Shown: positions 8,995-19,002 of the stretch, piece after piece | Layout: every line of letters begins with the position of its first letter | How positions within the stretch are numbered: the stretch's first letter is position 1 | Assembly: GCF_001443045.1 (NCBI RefSeq) | Contig: NZ_LKPJ01000005.1 | Coordinates: 1 to 64,000 of the forward strand | Direction of reading: 5' to 3' | From: Burkholderia ambifaria | GTDB lineage: Bacteria; Pseudomonadota; Gammaproteobacteria; Burkholderiales; Burkholderiaceae | Length of the DNA stretch: 64,000 nucleotides | Notes under the pieces: generated by a model | Told to the model about the DNA's origin: nothing | Databases searched by the model: none | Seen by the model: only the letters and a program-made list of their open reading frames with translations | Made by a program: the position numbers and the translations under genes

Positions 8995-10416
8995 CTACGC
9001 GATCAACAGGTCGGGACGCCATTCGATCCGGCGCCATCCGCCGTCGCCGGATAGCCCGTCGCCGGAAAGCCCGTCGCCATGATTCACGCCGAGCCGCGGC
9101 ACGTACACGAGCCGGTCGCCCGCGAACAGCAGCGGCACGTCGCGCTGCCAGGCCGGCACGCCACGCTCCTGAAACAGATTCTTCAGCGTGCGCCCCGGCC
9201 CGCCGGGCGACGTACGCAGCCGCTCGCCGCCCGCACGAGCCCGCGTGGCGAGCGGCGCGCCGCGCAGCAGCGCCTCCGGCACCGCCCCGTCGCTTCCTGC
9301 CTCGGCCGGCGCGAACACGAACGTGCCGCGCCACGCCGGCACATGCCAGACTTCCTGTCCGTCCCACACAAGTGAAGACTCATGATGCGGCGTTCCGGTA
9401 CCGTCGTCGGCCGGCTCGGCGCTGTCGCCCGCCTCCCAGTACACGGTATCGCGATAGAGCCGCAGGCATTGTCCCGCGTGATCGACCCGCAGCGCGTGCG
9501 CGTCGTGCGCAGCACGCAGTTGCCGCATCATGTTCGCGAGCCGGCCTGCCGACGCGCCGGGCAAGCCGAGCCGGCGCATCCAGAACCGCAGCAGGTTCGC
9601 GCCGCGCGTGTCGTCGAATGCGACCAGCGCATCGCGCGACAGCGCGCGGCCGTCGTCGCGCGCGGCACCGGCGAAATCCAGTTCGGCCAGATCGTCGAGC
9701 AGCCGCTGCGCGGCGGCCGCATGCTGGGCCGCACGGCCCAGCGCATCGCGAAAGCCGGGGAAATGCACGGCGAGCGGCGGCAGCACGTCGATGCGCAATG
9801 CATTGCGCGCATAGCGCGTGTCGCCGTTCGATTCGTCGTCGATCCACGCGAGCTCGTGCTGCACCGCATAGCGTTCCAGTTGCGCACGCAACAAGCGCAG
9901 CAGCGGACGCACGCGCTCGACGCTCGCGCCGTCAGGGCGATAGCGCGGCGCCATCGCGGCCAGACCCGCGATTCCTGCACCGCGCAACAACTGCAGCAGC
10001 ACGGTCTCGGCCTGGTCGTCCGCATGCTGTGCGACCCAGAGCGCCGCCACGCCGTGGCGCTCGCACATCGCATCGAGCGCCGCATATCGGCGCTCGCGCG
10101 CGGTCGCCTCAATGCCGAGGCCGCTGTCGCGCGGCACGTCGACACGCTCCGATTCGAACGCGACGCCGAGTCGCTCTGCCGTCGCGCGCGCGTGCGCGAC
10201 CCATGCGTCGGCGTTCGCGCTCAAGCCGTGATGCACATGCAGCGCGACGCAGCGCGCCGCGCCCGCGACGCGCACGGCCGCGTCGAGCAGCACCGTCGAG
10301 TCGAGGCCGCCGCTGTATGCGATCGCGATGCGCGCATCCGCCGGCAGATCGGCAAGCGCAACGCCGACCGCATCGAGTACGACGCGGTCGGCGGAGAATT
10401 CGGTCGGGGGGATCAC
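8995..10416 (-). CDS. tilS: tRNA(Ile)-lysidine synthase
   Basis: Converts C34 of the CAU-anticodon tRNA-Ile to lysidine so that it reads AUA. The 473-residue protein has the N-terminal PP-loop ATPase motif SGGLDSTVLLDAA (residues 35-47), HVHHGLS, and the tRNA-binding region RERRYAAL / AQHADDQAETVLLQLLRG. The central and C-terminal TilS domains end in LKNLFQERGVPAWQRD. The start is a GTG at 10416. The extreme C-terminus contains a small GDGLS repeat encoded by 15-bp tandem units. It follows accA after 43 bases and is probably co-transcribed with it. Confidence 0.95.
   Translation of the reverse strand: MIPPTEFSADRVVLDAVGVALADLPADARIAIAYSGGLDSTVLLDAAVRVAGAARCVALHVHHGLSANADAWVAHARATAERLGVAFESERVDVPRDSGLGIEATARERRYAALDAMCERHGVAALWVAQHADDQAETVLLQLLRGAGIAGLAAMAPRYRPDGASVERVRPLLRLLRAQLERYAVQHELAWIDDESNGDTRYARNALRIDVLPPLAVHFPGFRDALGRAAQHAAAAQRLLDDLAELDFAGAARDDGRALSRDALVAFDDTRGANLLRFWMRRLGLPGASAGRLANMMRQLRAAHDAHALRVDHAGQCLRLYRDTVYWEAGDSAEPADDGTGTPHHESSLVWDGQEVWHVPAWRGTFVFAPAEAGSDGAVPEALLRGAPLATRARAGGERLRTSPGGPGRTLKNLFQERGVPAWQRDVPLLFAGDRLVYVPRLGVNHGDGLSGDGLSGDGGWRRIEWRPDLLIA
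9041..9078 (-). repeat. 15-bp tandem repeat inside tilS
   Basis: Two near-identical 15-bp units (9041-9055 and 9056-9070, one mismatch) and a third partial copy (9071-9078) encode the repeated pentapeptide GDGLS close to the TilS C-terminus. The unit is a multiple of three, so copy-number change would keep the frame. Confidence 0.8.
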
Positions 10417-10459
10417 GAGACGGACACGCGCCGGACGGCGCGCGATGTGAACACGCCGG

Positions 10460-11431
10460 TCATGCGCCGGGCGTGGTTTCCTTGAACTTGCCGTAGGCCA
10501 TCAGGCGCTCGAAGCGGCGCTCGCGCAGCGCATCGATGCTCATGCCCTGGAACTGGCGCAGCGAATCGGCGAGCGCGCGGCGCAGCAATGCGGCCATGCC
10601 CTTCGGATCGCGGTGCGCGCCGCCAAGCGGCTCGTTGATGATCTTGTCGATCAGGCCGAGCGCCTTCAGGCGATGGGCGGTCAGGCCCAGGGCTTCCGCG
10701 GCCTCGGGCGCCTTCGCGGCGCTCTTCCACAGAATCGACGCACAGCCTTCCGGCGAAATCACCGAGTAGGTCGAGAACTGCAGCATCATCACGGTGTCGG
10801 CCACGGCGATCGCGAGCGCGCCGCCCGAACCGCCTTCGCCGATCACGGTCGTGATGATCGGCGTCTTCAGTTCGGCCATCACGTACAGGTTGCGGCCGAT
10901 CGCTTCCGACTGCCCGCGCTCTTCCGCGCCGATGCCCGGGTATGCGCCCGGCGTATCGACGAACGTGAAGATCGGCAGCCCGAACTTCTCGGCGAGACGC
11001 ATCAGGCGCTCGGCCTTGCGATAGCCTTCCGGGCGCGGCATCCCGAAGTTGCGCGCCGCGCGCTCTTTCGTGTCGCGGCCCTTCTGGTGGCCGATCACCA
11101 TGCACGGATGGCCGCCGAAGCGCGCGAGACCGCCGACGATCGACAGGTCGTCCGCAAATGCGCGGTCGCCATGCAGTTCGTGAAAATCGGTGAACAGTTC
11201 CGCAACGTAATCGAGCGTGTACGGACGCTGCGGATGCCGCGCGATCTGCGAGACCTGCCACGGCGACAGGTTCGCGTAGAGGTCCTTCGTCAGTTGCTGG
11301 CTTTTCTTCGACAGCCGCTCGATTTCTTCCGAAATATCGACAGCCGAGTCGTCCTGCACGAATCGCAGCTCTTCGATCTTGGCCTCGAGTTCGGCGATCG
11401 GCTGTTCGAAATCCAGAAACGTGGTCTTCAT
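10460..11431 (-). CDS. accA: Acetyl-CoA carboxylase carboxyltransferase subunit alpha
   Basis: Alpha half of the carboxyltransferase that moves CO2 from biotin to acetyl-CoA, giving malonyl-CoA for fatty acid synthesis. The 323-residue product has the coiled N-terminal segment starting [20 protein letters not shown] and the crotonase-type core with [29 protein letters not shown] and the Gly-rich oxyanion segment [12 protein letters not shown]. Length is normal for the family. It lies 99 bases after the DNA glycosylase gene and 43 bases before tilS on the same strand. Confidence 0.98.
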   Translation of the reverse strand: MKTTFLDFEQPIAELEAKIEELRFVQDDSAVDISEEIERLSKKSQQLTKDLYANLSPWQVSQIARHPQRPYTLDYVAELFTDFHELHGDRAFADDLSIVGGLARFGGHPCMVIGHQKGRDTKERAARNFGMPRPEGYRKAERLMRLAEKFGLPIFTFVDTPGAYPGIGAEERGQSEAIGRNLYVMAELKTPIITTVIGEGGSGGALAIAVADTVMMLQFSTYSVISPEGCASILWKSAAKAPEAAEALGLTAHRLKALGLIDKIINEPLGGAHRDPKGMAALLRRALADSLRQFQGMSIDALRERRFERLMAYGKFKETTPGA

Positions 11432-11530
11432 GTGTTCGAATCCTTGGGTCTTGCGGCAGCGCGTATTCTACCCGCGCGGGCGATGTGCAAGATCGGCTAT
11501 CAACTATTGATGTTTAAAACCCGATAGCCA

Positions 11531-12394
11531 TCAATCGGCGTCAGGCGCGTCGAGGCTGCGCCACATGTACCAGGTCGCAACGGTACGCCACGGTTCCCAG
11601 TTGGCAGCCACTTCGCGCGCTTCGCTGCGCGTGACGGGCTCTCCGCTGAAGTAATTGACGCTGATCGCGCGGATCAGGCCCGGATCGTCGAGCGGCAGCA
11701 CGTCCGGCCGCGACAGGTTGAAGATCAGGAACATCTCGGCCGTCCAGCGACTGATGCCGCGGATCTGCGTGAGTTCCGCGATCACGTCCTCATCGTGCAT
11801 CGACGTCCATTTGTCGACGTGCAGCGCGCCGGACACGAAGTGTTGCGCGAGATCGAGAATGTATTCCGTCTTGCGCTTCGACAGTCCGCACGCGATCAGC
11901 TTGTCCGCGCCGAGCCGGATGACCGGCTGCGGTGCGAGTTTCGGACACGCATCTTCGATGCGCGCCCACAGCGCTTGCGCGGACGGCACCGAGATCTGCT
12001 GACCGACGACCGAACGCGCGAGCGTGACGAACGGGTCACCGCGCTTCACGAGATGCGCGGGGCCGAACTTCGGAATCAGCTTCTTCAGGATGCGGTCGCG
12101 CTTGACGAGATCGGCGCACGCTTTATCCCAGTATGCGGGACGCACGACGCCACCGGCGCCGTCGGCTGCCGCATCGGACGTACGCACCTTGCGGGCCGCG
12201 TCGACGGCCGCCATCGCGACCTCCGGCTGCGCCGCTTCCGCGCCCTTCGCGCGCGCGGGCTTCGCATGACCGTTGAGCGCGCCGTTCGGCGCGGCGCGCG
12301 TCGCGTCCGCCTTCGCCGCTGGCGCGCGCTTGGCTGCCGGACGCACGGCGACCGGAGTCGCACGCCCGACCGGCGCTTTTCTGGCCGTTGCCAT
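11531..12394 (-). CDS. AlkA-type DNA-3-methyladenine glycosylase
   Basis: Base-excision repair glycosylase of the HhH-GPD superfamily that removes alkylated purines. The 287-residue protein has a low-complexity Ala/Lys/Arg-rich N-terminal tail (about residues 1-85), then the catalytic domain: LARSVVGQQISVPSA, the helix-hairpin-helix LTQIRGISRWTAEMFLIF, and the catalytic Asp in LPLDDPGLIRA. The tail resembles histone H1-like DNA-binding extensions. No Fe-S cysteine cluster follows, which separates it from Nth/MutY. It lies 43 bases after cysS, probably in the same transcript. Confidence 0.9.
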   Translation of the reverse strand: MATARKAPVGRATPVAVRPAAKRAPAAKADATRAAPNGALNGHAKPARAKGAEAAQPEVAMAAVDAARKVRTSDAAADGAGGVVRPAYWDKACADLVKRDRILKKLIPKFGPAHLVKRGDPFVTLARSVVGQQISVPSAQALWARIEDACPKLAPQPVIRLGADKLIACGLSKRKTEYILDLAQHFVSGALHVDKWTSMHDEDVIAELTQIRGISRWTAEMFLIFNLSRPDVLPLDDPGLIRAISVNYFSGEPVTRSEAREVAANWEPWRTVATWYMWRSLDAPDAD

Positions 12395-12437
12395 CTTGCC
12401 TCCTACCTGACGGATCGGTCAGTGGAACGCACCGCGC

Positions 12438-13835
12438 TCATACGCGACGCCATTCGGTCGATCCGCCCGGTTTGTCTTCAAGTGCGATGCCGGCGTCGAG
12501 CAGCTCCGCCCGAATCCGGTCCGCTTCGGCATAGTTCTTCGCTTGCTTCGCCGCGACGCGCGCGGCGATCTTCGCTTCGATTTCGTCGGCTGCGAGCCCG
12601 CCTGCCTGCGCGGCACCAGTGCCCTGCTGCAGGAACGTGCGCGGTTCGCGGCCGAGCAGGCCCAGCAGGCCCGCCAACTGCTTCAGTTGCCGCGCGAGCG
12701 ACGCATCGCGCGTGCGATTGACCTCGCCGGCCAGCTCGAACAGCGTCGCCACCGCGACCGGCGTGTTGATGTCGTCGTTCATCGCGGCCGCGAAACGCTG
12801 CGCATGCGGCTCGTTCCAGTCGAGCGCGAGCGTGTCGGGCTCGACATCCTTCAGCGCCGTGTACAAGCGCGTGAGCGACGCGCGCGCATCGTCGAGATGC
12901 ACGTCGCTGTAGTTGAGCGGCGACCGGTAATGCGTGCGCACGATGAAGAAGCGCATGACCTCGGCGTCGTACCGCTCGAGCACTTCGCGGATCGTGAAGA
13001 AGTTGCCGAGCGATTTCGACATCTTCTCGTTGTCGACCTGCACGAAGCCGTTGTGCATCCAGTAATTGACGAACGTCTGGCCGGTCGCGCCTTCGCTCTG
13101 CGCGATCTCGTTCTCGTGGTGCGGGAATTGCAGGTCCTGCCCGCCGCCGTGGATGTCGAAATGCTCGCCGAGCAGCGTGCAGCCCATCGCGGAGCACTCG
13201 ATGTGCCAGCCCGGCCGGCCCATCCCGTACTTCGATGTCCACGACGCGCCTTCCGGATCTTCCGCCTTCGCGCGTTTCCACAGCACGAAATCGAGCGGAT
13301 CTTCCTTCGCGTCATTCGCGGCGACGCGCTCGCCCGCGCGCAGGTCGTCGAGCGACTTGCCCGACAGCTTCCCGTAGTTCGCGAACTTGCGTACCGAATA
13401 ATTGACGTCGCCGTCGGTCGCCTGGTACGCGTAGCCGTTCGTCTCGAGCTTCTCGATCATCCCGAGCATCTGCGCAATGAACTGCGTCGCGCGCGGCTCG
13501 ATGTCGGGCCGCTGGATGCCAAGCGCGGCTTCATCCTCGTGCATCGCGCCGATGAACCGGTCGGTCAGCGACTTGATCGTCTCGCCGTTCTCGACCGCAC
13601 GGCGGATGATCTTGTCGTCGATGTCGGTGATGTTGCGCACGTACGTGACCCGATAGCCGATCGCACGCAGCCAGCGCTGGACGAGATCGAACACGACCAG
13701 CATGCGCGCGTGGCCCACGTGACAATAGTCGTAGACGGTGATCCCGCATACGTACATCCGCACTTCGCCGGACTGGCGCGGCACGAAAACTTGCTTGTCA
13801 CGCGCGAGCGTGTTGTAGATGCGCAGTGATTCCAT
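12438..13835 (-). CDS. cysS: Cysteine--tRNA ligase
   Basis: Class I aminoacyl-tRNA synthetase charging tRNA-Cys. The 465-residue protein has the HIGH-type signature [14 protein letters not shown] near residue 33, the zinc-site Cys28 ([10 protein letters not shown]) with the later Cys and His residues ([18 protein letters not shown]), and the KMSKS loop [15 protein letters not shown]. The C-terminal DALR-like domain completes it. It is the first gene of the minus-strand group cysS, glycosylase, accA, tilS, lysC and is divergent from the TPR gene across a 234-base gap. Confidence 0.98.
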   Translation of the reverse strand: MESLRIYNTLARDKQVFVPRQSGEVRMYVCGITVYDYCHVGHARMLVVFDLVQRWLRAIGYRVTYVRNITDIDDKIIRRAVENGETIKSLTDRFIGAMHEDEAALGIQRPDIEPRATQFIAQMLGMIEKLETNGYAYQATDGDVNYSVRKFANYGKLSGKSLDDLRAGERVAANDAKEDPLDFVLWKRAKAEDPEGASWTSKYGMGRPGWHIECSAMGCTLLGEHFDIHGGGQDLQFPHHENEIAQSEGATGQTFVNYWMHNGFVQVDNEKMSKSLGNFFTIREVLERYDAEVMRFFIVRTHYRSPLNYSDVHLDDARASLTRLYTALKDVEPDTLALDWNEPHAQRFAAAMNDDINTPVAVATLFELAGEVNRTRDASLARQLKQLAGLLGLLGREPRTFLQQGTGAAQAGGLAADEIEAKIAARVAAKQAKNYAEADRIRAELLDAGIALEDKPGGSTEWRRV

Positions 13836-14028
13836 AGAGATGAACCGTGAGCCGAAGGAAACCGCCCTGGCGAAGCTCGCCCTGCATGCGAAACGGACGG
13901 ACCACCTGCCGCGGCACGACGCCGGGCGTCCTCGATATCACATGGGGCGGTCAGGCTGCAAGCACAGCGGTGACGGCCACGAGAGGCAAAGAAAGACTGT
14001 CTGCCGCTCGCCGGAACGCGCAGACGTT

Positions 14029-14053
14029 TTGTTAGAATGGCTCGGAGTATAAC
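14029..14053 (+). promoter_or_regulatory. Candidate promoter of the TPR-ppi-lpxH group
   Basis: A -10-like TATAAC (14048-14053) lies 16 bases before the ATG at 14070. The possible -35 (TTGTTA at 14029-14034) is only 13 bases upstream, shorter than usual, so the -35 assignment is doubtful. Confidence 0.3.
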
Positions 14054-14069
14054 ATTCCGATTTACGCCT

Positions 14070-14792
14070 ATGAAACCTCATCGCGGCCGCGCGCCGAGCG
14101 CTGCGACCCTCGTTGCGACCGCCGTCATGGGCGTCGCGCTGACGCTTTTCGCGGCCCCCGCGGCACATGCGCAAAAGGCCCCGGCCACCGCCGATGGCAC
14201 GCCCGAAATCGACGCGTCGATCGCCGGCAAGCAGTGGAAGCAGGCGCTCGCGCAACTCGACGCGCGCATCGCGGCGAATCCGCACGACGTACAGGCGCAG
14301 TTCAAGCGCGGCACCGTGCTCGCCCGCCTGAACCGCGACGATGACGCGATCCAGCAGTTCGTCGCGATCACGCAGGCCTTCCCCGAACTGCCCGAACCGT
14401 ACAACAACCTCGCGGCGCTCTACGCGAAGCACGGCCGCTACGACGAAGCGCGCAGCGCGCTCGTCACCGCGACGCAATCGAACCCGAGCTACTCGCTCGC
14501 GTACGAGAACCTCGGCGACCTCTACCTGCGCCTCGCAGCCGAATCGTACAAGCGCGCGCAATCGCTCGGCCGCACGAGCGGCGCGACCGCGCAGCGCCTC
14601 GCCGACCTGCAGAAGATCGTGTCGCCGCCGAAGGCCGCAGCCAACGCGCGCGCCGTCACGCCGGCCACGCGCGCATACACCGATCGCGCCGCCGCGAACG
14701 TGAGCACCACCACGCTGCCGATGTCGCCGACGTTCCAGTTCAACGGTCCGTCGGGTGCGCTGACGGCGCCGTACGTCGCGCCGTCGCAGTAA
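14070..14792 (+). CDS. Secreted tetratricopeptide-repeat protein
   Basis: A 240-residue protein of unknown specific role. It has a Sec signal peptide (LFAAPAAHAQ, cleavage near residue 35) and three or so TPR units between about residues 55 and 155, for example WKQALAQLDARIAANPHDVQ and LPEPYNNLAALYAKHGRYDE. The C-terminal 80 residues are low-complexity, Ala/Thr/Pro-rich. The start is the ATG at 14070, since it opens the signal peptide. It is followed after 43 bases by ppiA and may act as a periplasmic protein-protein adaptor; that is inference. Confidence 0.85.
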   Translation: MKPHRGRAPSAATLVATAVMGVALTLFAAPAAHAQKAPATADGTPEIDASIAGKQWKQALAQLDARIAANPHDVQAQFKRGTVLARLNRDDDAIQQFVAITQAFPELPEPYNNLAALYAKHGRYDEARSALVTATQSNPSYSLAYENLGDLYLRLAAESYKRAQSLGRTSGATAQRLADLQKIVSPPKAAANARAVTPATRAYTDRAAANVSTTTLPMSPTFQFNGPSGALTAPYVAPSQ

Positions 14793-14835
14793 GCGAGCGG
14801 CGCAATCTCCCTTCCCTCCCAACCTGAGGATCGCA

Positions 14836-15411
14836 ATGAAACGTCTGTTGCTGGCGCTTGGCGGCGCCGCCCTTCTCGCGACCGCGCCTGCTTTCGCGCA
14901 ATCGGCTACCGCGCATCCCGTCGTGCAGCTGAAGACCTCGCAGGGCGACATCCGCGTCGAGCTCTACCCGGAGAAGGCACCGAAGTCCGTCGCCAACTTC
15001 CTCGATTACGTGAAGGCCGGCCAGTACAACGGCACGATCTTCCATCGCGTGATCAAGGGCTTCATGATCCAGGGCGGCGGCTACAAGACCAACTTCGAGG
15101 AGAAGCCGACCCGCGCGCCGATCCCGCTGGAAAGCCGCAATGGTCTGAAGAACCTGACGGGCACGATCGCGATGGCGCGTACCAGCGATCCGAACTCGGC
15201 CACCGCGCAGTTCTTCATCAATACGGTCGACAACAGCGGCCTCGACTACCCGAACCCGGACGGCAACGGCTATGCGGTGTTCGGCAAGGTCGTGTCGGGC
15301 CTCGACGTCGTGAAGAAGATCGAAGGCGTGGCGACGACCTCGCGCGGCCCGATGCAGGACGTGCCGGCCCAGCCGGTCGTGATCGAATCGGCCAGCATCG
15401 TCTCGAAATAA
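14836..15411 (+). CDS. ppiA: Periplasmic peptidyl-prolyl cis-trans isomerase (cyclophilin)
   Basis: Cyclophilin-type prolyl isomerase exported to the periplasm. The 191-residue product has a signal peptide (LLATAPAFAQS, cleavage near residue 22) and the cyclophilin core with [14 protein letters not shown], the catalytic Arg in FHRV, and [18 protein letters not shown]. It is about 46% shared in pattern with the cytosolic paralogue encoded just downstream, with the signal peptide as the main difference. Good Shine-Dalgarno sequence (CTGAGGATCGCA) before the ATG. Confidence 0.95.
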   Translation: MKRLLLALGGAALLATAPAFAQSATAHPVVQLKTSQGDIRVELYPEKAPKSVANFLDYVKAGQYNGTIFHRVIKGFMIQGGGYKTNFEEKPTRAPIPLESRNGLKNLTGTIAMARTSDPNSATAQFFINTVDNSGLDYPNPDGNGYAVFGKVVSGLDVVKKIEGVATTSRGPMQDVPAQPVVIESASIVSK

Positions 15412-15500
15412 GCACCTGCCGGCACGTCCGGCGACACACGCGGCCGCGTCGCACGACCGGCCGCGCGTCCATTTAAACCGCCTTACCGAAGGAATTCATC

Positions 15501-15992
15501 ATGGTTGAACTGCACACGAACCACGGCGTGATCAAGCTCGAGCTGGACGCCGCGAAGGCACCGAAGACGGTCGAGAACTTCCTCAACTACGTGAAGAAGG
15601 GCCACTATGACGGCACGGTGTTCCACCGCGTGATCAACGGCTTCATGATTCAGGGCGGTGGCTTCGAGCCGGGCCTGAAGCAGAAGCCGACCGACGCGCC
15701 GATCGACAACGAAGCGAACAACGGCCTGAAGAACGACAACTACACGATCGCGATGGCGCGCACGAACGATCCGCATTCGGCGACCGCACAGTTCTTCATC
15801 AACGTGAACGACAACGACTTCCTGAACCACTCGTCGCCGACGCCGCAGGGCTGGGGCTACGCGGTGTTCGGCAAGGTCGTCGAAGGCCAGGACGTGGTCG
15901 ACAAGATCAAGGGCGTCAAGACGGGCAACGCCGGCTTCCACCAGGACGTGCCGGCCGACGACGTCGTGATCGAAAAGGCCGTGGTGGTCTGA
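15501..15992 (+). CDS. ppiB: Cytosolic peptidyl-prolyl cis-trans isomerase (cyclophilin)
   Basis: A 163-residue cyclophilin without signal peptide; it starts directly with [20 protein letters not shown] and keeps [15 protein letters not shown] and [19 protein letters not shown]. It catalyses prolyl isomerisation in the cytosol. It lies 89 bases behind ppiA, a tandem pair of exported and cytosolic forms that likely arose by duplication, and 26 bases before lpxH. Confidence 0.96.
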   Translation: MVELHTNHGVIKLELDAAKAPKTVENFLNYVKKGHYDGTVFHRVINGFMIQGGGFEPGLKQKPTDAPIDNEANNGLKNDNYTIAMARTNDPHSATAQFFINVNDNDFLNHSSPTPQGWGYAVFGKVVEGQDVVDKIKGVKTGNAGFHQDVPADDVVIEKAVVV

Positions 15993-16018
15993 CGCACGGT
16001 TGTTACGGAGGCACTTCG

Positions 16019-16819
16019 ATGTTGCAGGAGAGTCCGCCGCGAAGCGTCTCCGCGGGCGTGCCGGGCGAGCGCGAATATGCGCAAGCCGCACGCCCGTTCC
16101 TGTTTCTCTCCGATCTGCACCTGAGCGAGGCGATTCCGAAGACGGTGGCCGCGTTCGAGCATTTCGTGAAATACACGGCCGACAGCGCCGACTCGGTGTT
16201 CATCCTCGGCGACCTGTTCGAATACTGGATCGGCGACGACGTGCTCGACGACGATCCGTTCGCGGCACGCATGGCCGCGCTGATGCATACGTTCTCGGAG
16301 CGAGGCATCGCGCTCTACGTGATGCACGGCAACCGCGATTTCCTGCTTGGCCGGCGCTTCATGAAGGCGGCCGGCGCGATGCTGTTGCCCGATCCGGCGC
16401 TGATCATGGCGTTCGGCCAGCGGATCGTGCTCGCCCATGGCGATGCGCAATGCACGGCCGATCGCGGCTATCAGATATTCCGGCGGTTTGCGCGCAATCG
16501 CGTCGCGCAGTGGCTGTTTCTCGCCTGGCCGTTCCGCTGGCGCCGCGCCCTCGCGCAGCGGATGCGCTCGAACAGCGAAGCGGGCCGGATGCGCCCGGTT
16601 TCGGCGATCTACGACGTCACGCGCGAAGGCGTGGCCGCGCTGTTCAGGAAGAGCCGCGCCAGCGTGATCATTCACGGCCACACGCATCGCCCCGCGCGCC
16701 ACCTCGAACCGGGCGGGATTCGGTGGGTGCTGCCCGACTGGGATCTCGACCACGGCACGCCGCGTGGCGGCTATCTGCGCGTCGACGCCGAAGGCATCCA
16801 CGCGATGCCGCTCGACTGA
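16019..16819 (+). CDS. lpxH: UDP-2,3-diacylglucosamine diphosphatase
   Basis: Cleaves UDP-2,3-diacyl-GlcN to lipid X plus UMP in lipid A synthesis, at the inner face of the inner membrane. The 266-residue calcineurin-like protein has the full dimetal motif set: FLSDLHLSE, GDLFEYWIGDD, MHGNRDFLLG, LAHGDAQCT and IHGHTHRP. Start set at the ATG at 16019 because GGAGG (16007-16011) is well spaced. It lies 26 bases after ppiB and convergent with cysE, whose stop is 19 bases away. Confidence 0.96.
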   Translation: MLQESPPRSVSAGVPGEREYAQAARPFLFLSDLHLSEAIPKTVAAFEHFVKYTADSADSVFILGDLFEYWIGDDVLDDDPFAARMAALMHTFSERGIALYVMHGNRDFLLGRRFMKAAGAMLLPDPALIMAFGQRIVLAHGDAQCTADRGYQIFRRFARNRVAQWLFLAWPFRWRRALAQRMRSNSEAGRMRPVSAIYDVTREGVAALFRKSRASVIIHGHTHRPARHLEPGGIRWVLPDWDLDHGTPRGGYLRVDAEGIHAMPLD

Positions 16820-16838
16820 CGCGATCGGCGCGGCCGGG

Positions 16839-17612
16839 TTACGACTGGCGCTCGACCGCCTTGCCTTCCAGCACCGCCGACAGCCGGCGCAGGTCGAGAC
16901 GGGCCGCGTCCGCACCCTGCAACGTTTCCAGATGCGTGCCGAGTTGCTCGAGCGCCGCGACGATCTCGTCGACGCGCCGGCTTTCCTTCGCCGCATGATC
17001 GATCAGCCCGTGAATCGCGAGCGACATCGGGTCGTCCGCGTTCGGCGTGATCCCGTACGCGCAGAACGCGGCGCGCTCGGGCTGCGGCTTCGGCTGCGCC
17101 GGCATCACGATGCGTGCCGGGTTGCCGACTGCGGTGCCGCCTGCCGGCACCGGCTTCACGACGACCGCGTTCGAACCGATCTTCGCGCCTGCGCCGACCG
17201 TGAAACCGCCGAGCACCTTCGCGCCCGCGCCAACGATCACGCCGGCCTCGAGCGTCGGGTGGCGCTTCGCGCCGCGCGTGAGCGACGTGCCGCCGAGCGT
17301 CACGCCCTGATAGATCGTGCAGTCGTCGCCGATGATCGCGGTCTCTCCGATCACGACACCCATCCCGTGATCGATGAACACACGCCGGCCGATCGTCGCG
17401 CCGGGGTGAATCTCGATCCCCGTCAGGAAACGTCCGGCCTGCGATGCGAAACGTGCAAGCCAGTAGCGTTTCGCACGCCAGCACGCGTGCGCGAAACGAT
17501 GCAGCACGAGCGCGTGCAGCCCCGGATAACAGGTCAGCACTTCCCAGGCACTGCGAGCGGCGGGATCCCGCTCGCGAATCGTCGCAACGTCTTCGCGCAG
17601 TCTAGTAAACAT
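16839..17612 (-). CDS. cysE: Serine O-acetyltransferase
   Basis: Acetylates L-serine with acetyl-CoA, the step that feeds cysteine synthase. The 257-residue protein has an N-terminal alpha-helical domain and a left-handed beta-helix of hexapeptide repeats with [21 protein letters not shown], the catalytic His in DHGMG, and VGNPAR at the end of the helix. The C-terminal about 75 residues form an extra tail beyond the usual CysE end. It is convergent with lpxH and lies about 290 bases downstream of trmJ on the same strand, a gap in which I see no gene. Confidence 0.93.
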   Translation of the reverse strand: MFTRLREDVATIRERDPAARSAWEVLTCYPGLHALVLHRFAHACWRAKRYWLARFASQAGRFLTGIEIHPGATIGRRVFIDHGMGVVIGETAIIGDDCTIYQGVTLGGTSLTRGAKRHPTLEAGVIVGAGAKVLGGFTVGAGAKIGSNAVVVKPVPAGGTAVGNPARIVMPAQPKPQPERAAFCAYGITPNADDPMSLAIHGLIDHAAKESRRVDEIVAALEQLGTHLETLQGADAARLDLRRLSAVLEGKAVERQS

Positions 17613-17900
17613 GATCTGGTCTGGGCTGGGGGAAAGGGCCGGCCGTTATCGTGCCGGGTAATTTGCTTATGACGTCCGGCGATTGTAGGGCCACTCGCGC
17701 ACGCCCGCACAACGTCGCCCGTTCACCCCGCCGGCGGCACGGGTATTCGCGCGGGACGCCTGTTCCCGCTGAGTGACGCAACCTGTCAATGGATTCACGC
17801 CGGTCGGGGCGCGGCCATCCAACGGCCGATGCAACGCGGCCGCGCAGGCGAAAACGCAGCAGCCGAACGCCTGAGCGCCGGGCAGCCGGGCACCGACCGC

Positions 17901-18722
17901 TTATGCGTCACCGTCGGGCGTACCGGACTTCAGCAGGATGTGCTTCGCGATGCCGCGCAAGATATTGACTTCCTCGCGCTCGAGGCCCGTGCGCGCGAAC
18001 AGGCGCCGCAGACGCGGCATCAGCTTCTTCGGATTGCGCGGATCGAGGAAATCGAGCGCGATCAGCGCGTTCTCGAGGTGCGCGTACATCCGCTCGATCT
18101 CGTCGCTCTGCGCAAGCGTGCCGACCTCGGCCTGCGCCAGGTGCGGCTCGCTCCCCTGCTCCAGGAACGCGACACGCAACTCGTACGCGAGCACCTGGAT
18201 GGCCTGCGCGAGGTTCAACGAGCTGTAGGCCGGATTCGCGGGAATGTGCGCGAGCGCGCTGCACTGCTCGACGTGCTCGTTCGCGAGGCCGGTGCGCTCG
18301 TTGCCGAACACGAGCGCGATATCGCCGGTGCCAACCTGCGTGCACGCCTGCTCGGCGGCCGCGCGCGGCGCAAGGCGCGGCGGCCCATATTCGCGCGTGC
18401 GTGCGGTCAGCGCGATCGACCAGTGGACGCCGGACAGCGCGTCGCCGAGCGTGGGCACGACATGCGCGGACGCCAGCACGTCGTCGGCGCCGCTCGCCAT
18501 CGCGATCGCCTCGGGGTCGCTCTGCACGTGCGGCACACGCGGCGCGACCAGCACGAGCCTGGAGAAGCCCATCGTCTTCAGCGCGCGGGCAGCCGCCCCG
18601 ACATTGCCGGGATGGCTCGGCTCGACGAGCACGAAACGGGTGGACGTGAAGCCGCCGGACGACAGCCGGGACATGACCGCGCCCGGTTCGGACGGCGCGG
18701 CGGGGTTCTGCGGAGTTTCCAC
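17901..18722 (-). CDS. trmJ: tRNA (cytidine/uridine-2'-O-)-methyltransferase TrmJ
   Basis: SPOUT-class methyltransferase that 2'-O-methylates position 32 of tRNAs. Typical motifs: RFVLVEPSHPGNVGAAARAL, the trefoil-knot motif LVFGNERTGLANEHVE, and AYSSLNLAQAIQVLAYELR. The coordinates use a GTG at 18722 (273 residues); an ATG at 18674 would remove 16 residues and is equally plausible, since the conserved part starts at about residue 25. Divergent from suhB across a 280-base gap. Confidence 0.92.
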   Translation of the reverse strand: METPQNPAAPSEPGAVMSRLSSGGFTSTRFVLVEPSHPGNVGAAARALKTMGFSRLVLVAPRVPHVQSDPEAIAMASGADDVLASAHVVPTLGDALSGVHWSIALTARTREYGPPRLAPRAAAEQACTQVGTGDIALVFGNERTGLANEHVEQCSALAHIPANPAYSSLNLAQAIQVLAYELRVAFLEQGSEPHLAQAEVGTLAQSDEIERMYAHLENALIALDFLDPRNPKKLMPRLRRLFARTGLEREEVNILRGIAKHILLKSGTPDGDA

Positions 18723-19002
18723 AACATACGACTCGGTTCATCGGAATGGCAGTATGGTATCGCCATCGCCCCGACAAACCCACTCGTCCGGACGGCCAGT
18801 GGGGGTTTCCCCGTATTCCGGGCACCTGAAACTCTCTAAAATCGGGTAAAATCATGTGTTTACGCGTCGCATCCCGTGCGGCGCGGGTCGTACCCCGCTC
18901 TTTGTCAATTCGCGTCTCATCCCGCCCGGCACGTTTGCGCCGTTCCAGGCGGCATGTTCCACTTCGTGGCGGCCCCTGCCGCCGGCTACAGGATCCAGGC
19001 TC

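Noticed and set aside
18856-19002. Longer SuhB start upstream
   Set aside because: Family length and N-terminus fit the ATG at 19003; the extension is low-complexity.
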